From NCBI RefSeq assembly GCF_001625305.1, contig NW_017804476.1, forward strand, positions 714,276 to 778,275: a stretch of 64,000 nucleotides of DNA, in the 5' to 3' direction. This DNA comes from Branchiostoma belcheri. Taxonomy: Eukaryota; Chordata; Leptocardii; Amphioxiformes; Branchiostomatidae. Below, one piece after another: positions 61,001 through 64,000 of this stretch. A program made the position numbers and the translations under genes. The notes below the pieces were generated by a model. The model was not told where the DNA came from, did not search any database, and was given only the letters and a program-made list of their open reading frames with translations. Numbering within the stretch: the first letter of the stretch is position 1; the number at the start of each line of letters is the position of its first letter.

Positions 61001-64000
61001 GGTCCATCCTTCTTAGCATCGTGCTTGTCGGCACGGTAACAGCAGAACAGCAGGATGAGGTACACACCAAATATGGTAATGATGAGGCTGAAGGTCACAG
61101 GGTTCTCATTGAGTCTGAAAAAAAAAGAAAGAACTTGAAAAATTGCCAAAATATCACCAGATGGTTTTAAAAATCATCACAAACAGATATTTCAGTTCAA
61201 AAATATGATCAGATCTTTCACTTTTCATCCAGTGTTTTACTTAAAATTTTGTCCAGAAAGCTTCTATGTTTAGAATTAAGTCTTGTGTGTCAATTTTTTT
61301 ATTTTACTATGTGTATGTCAAGATTAAATGTTATCATTAGTGCAAAATGAATGTAAGCATCCAGAATTAACACATAAGGCCACACCAATTTGATTTGTTG
61401 GTTCTCAGATTTTTTTAGAAAAAATATGAAGCGACAGGGAAAAAAGAGGACCTAGGCATCCTATTACAGCCCCAAATGCAAATTAAAAAAATTGAATCCG
61501 TGAACCAACAAATTCAATTGGTGTAGCCTAATGATGGCAGGAAAAACTAGAGCTTGCCTTGCAAACTGAGTCAGATCAAAGAAGTCATTGGCAGCCATGG
61601 AGGCCTGGAACCCCCCTCCGAATGCAGTGAGATGGTTGCAGCTACAGTGGGTGGAGTAGTAGGTACTGTCCTGTCGCGGCGCGCATCCCTCCCCACTCCA
61701 GATATTGTTGGTCTCGTCCCAGTACAGGCACTCCCCCCACCACAGTCTGAAGGTGTACGTACGCTCCGACACCGCGTACTTACGATACGGCTTCCTGTCA
61801 AACTCTGCGTCCAACAGCCCGATGTAGTACGAGCCAGTATCTGAAAGAGGAAGGAACAACGGTGTGATCAGGGCTCGAAATTAAAAGTGGTCCAATGGCC
61901 ACTGACCACTAAAATGTAGGCTGGAACAGCTAAAAACGACACTTTGGGACATTTTTGGGACAAAAGAAAAATAACCAACATCAGGCTGAAAAAAATCAGG
62001 CTAGGGGTTCAGCGGTGTTTAAAAGCTTTTGTGCTTACTTGTAACTGATTCTATGATAAAAACATTGTCAAGTAATTTTAGCGTGTATTTTTCAACTTGT
62101 ATGCCAACATGCAATTTTGTAAATGCCATGGGTTTAGATATGGACCTTTAAGAGTGTATTTGCAGAAAGTAATTCTGAATTGCAGAACAAAATTTTGGCG
62201 TTCTGTAATATTGCAGGATACTGAAAAAAGTATTTCTACTACTGCTAGTACATCCATTTCGATAAGCTGGAAATAGACACTGCTACATGTATTAATGTAT
62301 TCAAATACAAGTACTAAAAGTTAATCATGTATACAAACATGTACAAGTACTTTCTTAAACATTTTGCACAGGACACGAGAAACCTTACCGTTGAGAGAGC
62401 CAGGTGGGAGGAACAGCGTCAGAGTTCGGGTATTGTACCGGTACACTCTTTCCCACCGAGCATTGTTAGGAGTTGGCTCCGACTCATGGCTACATTTGGA
62501 TAAAACAATGGGCACAGATGAAGGTAAATGTACCTTTATATGTAAACCACACATGCTAACATTAAATGAGGATTGCACATTAGACTGCTTTTATCAAGTA
62601 ACTACATACATTTTTTTGCAACTACAATACAAATCAGACGTTCCAAAATACATACATGTACATGTAGTATTTTCATCATGCCTACCTAAAAAGATATGAA
62701 AAGAAGCCCAGCATGATAATGATAAAAAATATTAAAAAAGCACTGAGGAATATGTTTAGCCAATGGAATGCATGATAATAATATAATGTGAGTTCTGTAA
62801 CTAGCTATAGTAATACTATGTAGATTATGTTCCTTAATTTGTACATAATGTACAAAGTCATTTCTTTTTGTGCCAAATGTGTGTTTTATACCATGTTATC
62901 TGTTGTATACATGCTTTTATTTTTGTATGAACCCTAGAAGATTAGCCTTTTGAGCTTAAGGGCAGCAAAATAATGACAATAAAGACAAGACAGTTTGACA
63001 AACAAATGTAGCACTGAGCATTTCTTCATATTTTCACACGTGAGTAACATTTGAGACAACAATCAAACTCATATTAAGTCATAAGGGAAGACCCAAAAAG
63101 AACTAGATTTAAGACTGACATTTGCTTGGGAGCAAATACAACATATCTCTGAATGATGGCTGAGTTGAATCCATCTGACCAAGTGGCAGGAGAAGAAGAA
63201 GAAGAAGGAGAAACATGAGGGAACACAATATATTTCATCCATAGTATGTGGTATGGACTGAAATATAATAAAGAAAAAGCCTAAGAGTTCTGACCCCTGT
63301 ACCTGAGTAACATCCTGATAGGAAAGCTCCTGTCTGCTACAGTCCGCAGTCTGACGGACACATGTAACGACTGCTGACGGTTTTCCGCGCTCACGTTGAA
63401 CTTGTGGACCTGCTGGTTCTCACGGTCAAGGGTAAATTCTGGCGTAGTCTCCTGTAAGACAATTTGCTTTTGTTTTCAATGCTTGTACTACAATTCACAG
63501 ACTATTCAGGACTAAAACAAAAAAACTACTTGTCTATCACGATACAAGATTTTAGATACACCCAAGAGGTCCAGGTTCGAATCCTGCTCATGTCACCGAT
63601 CTTCTGCCCTTGGAAAAGGCACTTTACACGACTTTCCTCACTTCACTCAGGTGGAAATGAGTACCTAGGAGGCAAGTCCCGTTTTTTGGGGGAGGCAAAC
63701 CCCACGCACGTTAAAGAACCCACCACACTTATCAAAAAGAGTAGGGGACCTTCCCAGTGGTTCAAACTTTACAGTCCAGTCTTACGCAGCTTCTACATGT
63801 ACATACATGTACAAAACTGGTGTGTTACGCCTAAAGGTGGTTTACCAGTTATGCGAAACAAACAAGAAACAAACAAAGCTTACAGATGAGGAAGCACGAG
63901 GTATCCTCATGGTGATGCGGTTGTTGTCAGGCAGGTTGTTGACAGACAGGTCATCCCCTTCACAGGTAGACAGGGACAGGGACACCACTTCACTCGACAC
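36524..64000 (-). CDS. Polycystin-1 family protein (GPS, PLAT, 11 TM), 3' part of gene
   Basis: Thirty-one exons join in phase into 1,725 codons plus stop; the 5' part lies beyond the window. Order along the partial protein: pre-GPS region (1-125), GPS with HCSCNHLTAF (about 185-200), TM1 (220-245), PLAT (265-394), TM2-TM3 (425-490), a Ser/His-rich loop (493-660), TM4-TM6, a polycystin/TOP extracellular domain (875-1060), TM7-TM11 (1065-1290), and a C-tail with a probable coiled coil (ELEIFRQLQLQRPEQ). Family members are autoproteolysed receptor-channel subunits in cilia or membranes that pair with PKD2-type channels. The segment after TM10 (YSLNFSTFWLTLQTL) lacks the PKD2-like LGD filter. 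The long C-tail favours PKD1 over PKD1L2/L3, but the exact paralogue is not settled. Confidence 0.93.
37295..37653 (-). CDS. Polycystin exon dd (coiled coil, Ser/Gln-rich tail)
   Basis: Encodes SQLELEIFRQLQLQRPEQVV, then two related DSQSDLQGTT / DSQFDLQGSY repeats and LLRQELYRQHAAAKLPQLDT. Enters in phase with either exon cc or the 45-bp copies. Confidence 0.9.
38085..38342 (-). repeat. Tandem copies of exon cc's 3' end (possible 45-bp cassette exons)
   Basis: Three copies lie at 38298-38342 (45 bp), 38192-38235 (44 bp) and 38085-38129 (45 bp), about 107 bp apart. Each has an upstream TAGTTAG acceptor-like border and a downstream GTTAAC donor. The 45-bp copies add ESDLPAIDAKEKQL in phase; the 44-bp copy would shift the frame. 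A degenerate copy is at about 37985-38028. Confidence 0.75.
38405..38553 (-). CDS. Polycystin exon cc (C-tail)
   Basis: Encodes IRPYEDQRLQERCEKIEAGL then ESDNPAFSAKEKQL. Its 3' end and donor (CTCAG/GTTAAC) are copied downstream as possible microexons at 38085-38342. Confidence 0.88.
39694..39855 (-). CDS. Polycystin exon bb (C-tail)
   Basis: Encodes EYTMAEFEYQVDELFFRMNA then KPCSCYDIDVFYGVGDD. Its acceptor and first ~48 bp are copied repeatedly at 39900-40184 and 43201-43480. Confidence 0.9.
40185..43200. mobile_element. Tc1/mariner-like element inside the exon-bb minisatellite
   Basis: The ends CAGTACCGTTCGCGTTATAG and its complement are flanked by TA (40183-40184, 43201-43202); removing the insert restores the tandem unit. 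No transposase frame is seen. The length is inflated by an N gap and an apparent assembly duplication. Confidence 0.85.
42209..42822. other. Assembly gap (614 N)
   Basis: The sequence ending at the left edge of the gap (41871-42208) recurs just right of it (42823-43159) with one base difference. Confidence 1.
43959..44126 (-). CDS. Polycystin exon aa (end of TM11, C-tail)
   Basis: Encodes IIGILTSAYKAVKIRSKTDS then TYVWEKFLMWAGFKSPPQGD. Confidence 0.93.
44640..44833 (+). mobile_element. Dispersed repeat 'CACCATGGTAACTGG' next to a splice donor
   Basis: Contains GTCTGTCACCATGGTAACTG, GCAGGAGGGATTTAGACTCC and ends GCGAAGGTAAAC, a few bases from the donor of exon z. Confidence 0.75.
44839..45060 (-). 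CDS. Polycystin exon z (TM10, pore loop, TM11)
   Basis: Encodes LWLLSLLVAFSHLGTLLFGQ, then YSLNFSTFWLTLQTL and WQLGLYLGAFFALVMVLLVG. Its acceptor border has been copied as a 50-bp minisatellite (45041-45430), and a dispersed repeat abuts its donor. Confidence 0.95.
45041..45430. repeat. 50-bp minisatellite covering the exon z acceptor
   Basis: Seven copies of CAGTAAACTCAACAGCCACA + GCTGAAACAAACCAATCACA start at 45041, 45091, 45141, 45191, 45249, 45320 and 45382. The first is the real exon border. Confidence 0.95.
45521..45655 (-). CDS. Polycystin exon y (TM9)
   Basis: Encodes VVAALAGVMLLLLMLKMLHL then LRFYSVFTTFSMVFHRA, the conserved KxLxLLRF..... segment. Confidence 0.97.
45727..45880. mobile_element. 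Relative of the CTTACCTTGCTTACG foldback MITE
   Basis: Shares CTTACCTTGCTTA, CCTTTTGCGGCGAGA and CAGTCAGAAGCTCTGA with 17284-17650. Confidence 0.7.
46333..46473 (-). CDS. Polycystin exon x (TM8)
   Basis: Encodes VSVILVAVSYFSCCVYRFVI then the loop YHEAFVDLSHIADMDQ, a family position before TM9. Confidence 0.95.
46663..46764 (-). CDS. Polycystin exon w (TM7)
   Basis: Encodes LLMLTIVLYTIKVEMCEAMN then EKRGCYCNPWHWLQ, with an unusual Cys-rich CYCNPWHW loop. Confidence 0.93.
47111..47231 (-). CDS. Polycystin exon v (TM7 approach)
   Basis: Encodes TVSLLLELPSLGRAYTLPLV then SAVTLYRYAGTYNYFIMACE. Confidence 0.95.
47630..49549. mobile_element. pogo/Tigger-like element with TA duplication
   Basis: The ends CAGTCAAACCTG and CAGGTTTGACTG are flanked by TA (47628-47629, 49550-49551). 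Subterminal GGTCACTATAG-type repeats occur at both ends. 1.9 kb, no transposase frame. It contains the foldback 47867-47984. Confidence 0.85.
47867..47984. mobile_element. 118-bp foldback of the TAGCCGnGGCGACT family
   Basis: Nearly perfect inverted repeat with ends TAGCCGCGGCGACTGTTGCA, flanked on both sides by ACACCACCC (9 bp). The ends resemble the 5128-5883 element. Confidence 0.85.
49593..49706 (-). CDS. Polycystin exon u (TOP domain)
   Basis: Encodes TEAQTQLSELYSQQWIDDKT then RGVAVEFSYYNPPTNLF, the strongest polycystin signature (W.D..TR.V.VEF..YN...NLF). Confidence 0.97.
49978..50165 (-). CDS. Polycystin exon t (TOP domain)
   Basis: Encodes QPYGVNSSWVYTAAHSSSHQ then GWFSYYHGGGYVVALNRS. 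The donor GTAGGT was preferred over an upstream GTCAAG because it keeps frame with exon u. Confidence 0.95.
50575..50655 (-). CDS. Polycystin exon s (TOP domain)
   Basis: Encodes GGTFDGGSVLLGEVTLRQLR then VTEETCM (the LLG.VRLRQLRV..E.C pattern). Confidence 0.95.
50993..51346. mobile_element. Harbinger-like MITE (GGCCACACC family), diverged
   Basis: The left end AGTCACACCAATTT and the right end AAATTGGTGTGGTC are slightly diverged. The interior matches 28418-28788. Confidence 0.7.
51394..51514 (-). CDS. Polycystin exon r (TOP domain)
   Basis: Encodes EGFGSVKSVDDWWRWSQGHL then LDHMYWTNWYNGQPSSIQ, the conserved DWWxW...L region. Confidence 0.95.
52077..52187 (-). CDS. Polycystin exon q (TM6)
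   Basis: Encodes QGWLYGTLFVLVMLIAYSRV then AYLLNQTARNTFV, the start of the polycystin domain region. Confidence 0.95.
52384..52578 (-). mobile_element. LINE reverse-transcriptase C-terminal fragment
   Basis: The frame AVHIWNSLPDNVVGLTTDNN then LQSFKTRVHRH matches the WNSLPxxVV...SFK end of many non-LTR ORF2 proteins. It sits in the intron after exon p and is a dead fragment. Confidence 0.75.
52615..52733 (-). CDS. Polycystin exon p (linker)
   Basis: Encodes GIQARQRSRYLRFARPPQET then RPAQEKSKQEKLLGEGIR. The RYLRFARPP...L motif resembles the PKD1 linker before TM6. Confidence 0.93.
53303..53491 (-). CDS. Polycystin exon o (TM5 end, linker)
   Basis: Encodes VAVVTLYISWRERHNNRALD then a Ser/Asp-rich linker and SELRRKIHAPKPTS. 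Confidence 0.9.
53520..53904. mobile_element. Harbinger-like MITE (GGCCACACC family)
   Basis: Ends GGCCACACCAATTTAATTTG with TAA flanks (53517-53519, 53905-53907). Intronic. Confidence 0.85.
54076..54160 (-). CDS. Polycystin exon n (TM5 start)
   Basis: Encodes FGKTQSIRWLQSLFFSLMQS then VFLTQPLL, closely resembling PKD1 RW..SL..S..QSVFL.QPL. Confidence 0.97.
54488..54801. mobile_element. AGGCCTAGG-family MITE, diverged copy
   Basis: Shares AATGTCTTGTTTCCTG / AGAAACACAAAATTTTATTT inverted ends and a CTAGGGTCAGCAGTTTTTT segment with 13209-13566. It ends within about 40 bp of exon m's donor. Confidence 0.6.
54839..54971 (-). CDS. Polycystin exon m (TM4)
   Basis: Encodes RKIFLPPWCRYVAWAACVVI then ILLSGVVTILYGF, the LPPW...YGF signature of the family. 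Confidence 0.95.
55406..55513. mobile_element. Short Harbinger-like MITE, family 2
   Basis: Inverted ends ACACCAAGTAATTTTTATGG with GGTGTAGCC then TAA at the right. Confidence 0.65.
55540..55813 (-). CDS. Polycystin exon l (Ser/His-rich loop)
   Basis: Low-complexity coding exon (DSIPGSPATSHTGSQADTQA, then SSECSSGFEDYQSQDKHKHN). Probably disordered; splice sites GCAG and GTGGGC. Confidence 0.8.
56301..56732. mobile_element. Harbinger-like MITE, family 2
   Basis: Ends GACCACACCAAGTAAATTTT and GGTGTGGCC flanked by TTA (56298-56300, 56733-56735). Confidence 0.8.
56772..56926 (-). CDS. Polycystin exon k (loop)
   Basis: Encodes PPTEWSPTFYSDQGTIETVM and QPYINWTALQKWAQKTWDKK. Cytosolic loop between TM3 and TM4. 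Confidence 0.85.
57582..57950. mobile_element. Harbinger-like MITE (GGCCACACC family)
   Basis: Flanked by TAA (57579-57581, 57951-57953). Inner sequence AATTTCTTGGTTAACGGATT differs slightly from the other copies. Confidence 0.85.
58212..58287 (-). CDS. Polycystin exon j (cytosolic loop)
   Basis: A 76-bp exon encoding VRRTRKIQADKEFASGKRQS. Basic loop after TM3. Acceptor CTTTAG, donor GTAAGA. Confidence 0.8.
58468..58587 (-). CDS. Polycystin exon i (TM3)
   Basis: Encodes VSLRSIIVGALTALVVLPVH then LGIVFLFRRSK, TM3 with basic end. Confidence 0.93.
58655..58921 (-). mobile_element. Dispersed repeat 'CACCATGGTAACTGG', reverse copy
   Basis: Contains TAGTTACCATGGTGACAGAC and TCCAGGTCATTGAC in reverse order of the plus copies. 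Confidence 0.7.
58975..59148 (-). CDS. Polycystin exon h (TM2)
   Basis: Encodes DYHLWLSIYTRP, then RVQRLTVCLSLLLSYCCINA, the loop after PLAT and TM2. Confidence 0.95.
59579..59795 (-). CDS. Polycystin exon g (PLAT)
   Basis: Encodes LGPLWKVQVWHDNSG, WYLSRIIVRDL and YFPCEQWLAVEYEDG, a classic PLAT ending. Confidence 0.97.
60212..60318 (-). CDS. Polycystin exon f (PLAT)
   Basis: Encodes VCLVIYGEDGTSETRELSCP then FERNSRDIFIVR, matching the PLAT pattern of an IYG strand followed by an F...D.F region. Confidence 0.95.
60640..60893 (+). mobile_element. Dispersed repeat 'CACCATGGTAACTGG' copy
   Basis: Has all family blocks and ends about 14 bp from exon e's donor. Confidence 0.75.
60907..61114 (-). 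CDS. Polycystin exon e (TM1 and start of PLAT)
   Basis: Encodes LNENPVTFSLIITIFGVYLI then LLFCCYRADKHDAKK (TM1 and basic stop-transfer), then WYEVTVETGFRPGASTSAK opening the PLAT domain. Confidence 0.95.
61378..61528. mobile_element. Short (151-bp) Harbinger-like MITE, internally deleted
   Basis: Ends GGCCACACCAATTTGATTTG and GGTGTAGCC, TAA on both sides (61375-61377, 61529-61531). Lies next to the GC donor of exon d. Confidence 0.85.
61558..61840 (-). CDS. Polycystin exon d (GPS motif)
   Basis: Encodes GSYYIGLLDAEF, the Trp/Cys pair region LWWGECLYWDE, CAPRQDSTYY and HCSCNHLTAFGGGFQ, the GPS site cleaved between L and T in the family. The donor is GC (AAG/GCAAGC); exon e continues exactly in frame, so this is a GC-AG intron. 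Confidence 0.95.
62389..62489 (-). CDS. Polycystin exon c (pre-GPS)
   Basis: Encodes HESEPTPNNARWERVYRYNT then LTLFLPPGSLN. Donor GTAAGG. Confidence 0.85.
63303..63451 (-). CDS. Polycystin exon b (pre-GPS)
   Basis: Encodes ETTPEFTLDRENQQVHKFNV then LHVSVRLRTVADRSFPIRML. Acceptor CTTACAG, donor GTACAG. Confidence 0.85.
63556..63872 (+). mobile_element. tRNA-derived SINE
   Basis: B box GGTTCGAATCC (63574-63584), body GCCCTTGGAAAAGGCACTTT and tail with AAACAAACAAGAAACAAAC. Same family as 1335-1727. Confidence 0.75.
63884..64000 (-). CDS. Polycystin exon a (pre-GPS, partial)
   Basis: Encodes VSSEVVSLSLSTCEGDDLSV and NNRITMRIPRASSS. Donor GTAAGC. A SINE ends about 12 bp below the donor. Confidence 0.8.

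Overview
This window looks like the nuclear genome of an invertebrate deuterostome, most probably an amphioxus (Branchiostoma). The genes are intron-rich with GT-AG splice sites, the coding parts read as clear orthologues of human genes, and the non-coding DNA is packed with small inverted-repeat elements, tRNA-derived SINEs and short tandem repeats. Two N gaps (24506-24548 and 42209-42822) show it is a draft scaffold. The species is inferred, not proven. Gene models were built by hand from splice sites, reading-frame continuity and recalled family sequences; no alignment was run.

Left part (1-15.8 kb): two genes stand head to head. ICE2 (NARG2, a little elongation complex subunit) runs leftward from 4177 and leaves the window at its left edge. 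The splicing regulator TRA2 runs rightward from 4596 to its stop at 13798, in ten exons encoding 328 residues in the order RS1-RRM-linker-Gly/RS2. About 420 bp separates the two start codons and probably holds both promoters. TRA2 intron 1 contains a complex of crossed inverted repeats, including an element with exact 9-bp target duplications.

Middle part (15.8-34.7 kb): no secure gene was found. The region holds mobile-element fragments, a tandem array of about 190-bp units that keep splice-like borders but no open frame (20.87-22.1 kb), and a long inverted repeat of about 7 kb centred near 26.48 kb. A small candidate minus-strand gene (about 31.0-32.2 kb) and one candidate plus-strand exon (33907-34112) are listed with low confidence.

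Right part (34.7-64 kb): one large minus-strand gene encodes a polycystin-1 family protein. Thirty-one exons join in phase into 1,725 codons. They carry the pre-GPS region, the GPS cleavage motif, TM1, a PLAT domain, ten more membrane segments with the polycystin extracellular (TOP) domain, and a coiled-coil/low-complexity C-tail. The N-terminal ectodomain lies beyond the right edge. Its introns host several transposon types (Tc1/mariner-like and pogo/Tigger-like with TA duplications, Harbinger-like with TWA duplications, and a 9-bp-duplication foldback). Three of its exons have had an exon border copied many times as a minisatellite.

The most unusual signals are the exon-border minisatellites (one produces possible in-phase 45-bp cassette exons), the 7-kb palindrome beside a spliced-looking non-coding array, a two-member inverted-repeat family with 9-bp duplications, a perfect 99-bp palindrome in ICE2, a likely frame slip in the polycystin C-terminus, and an assembly duplication at the larger gap.
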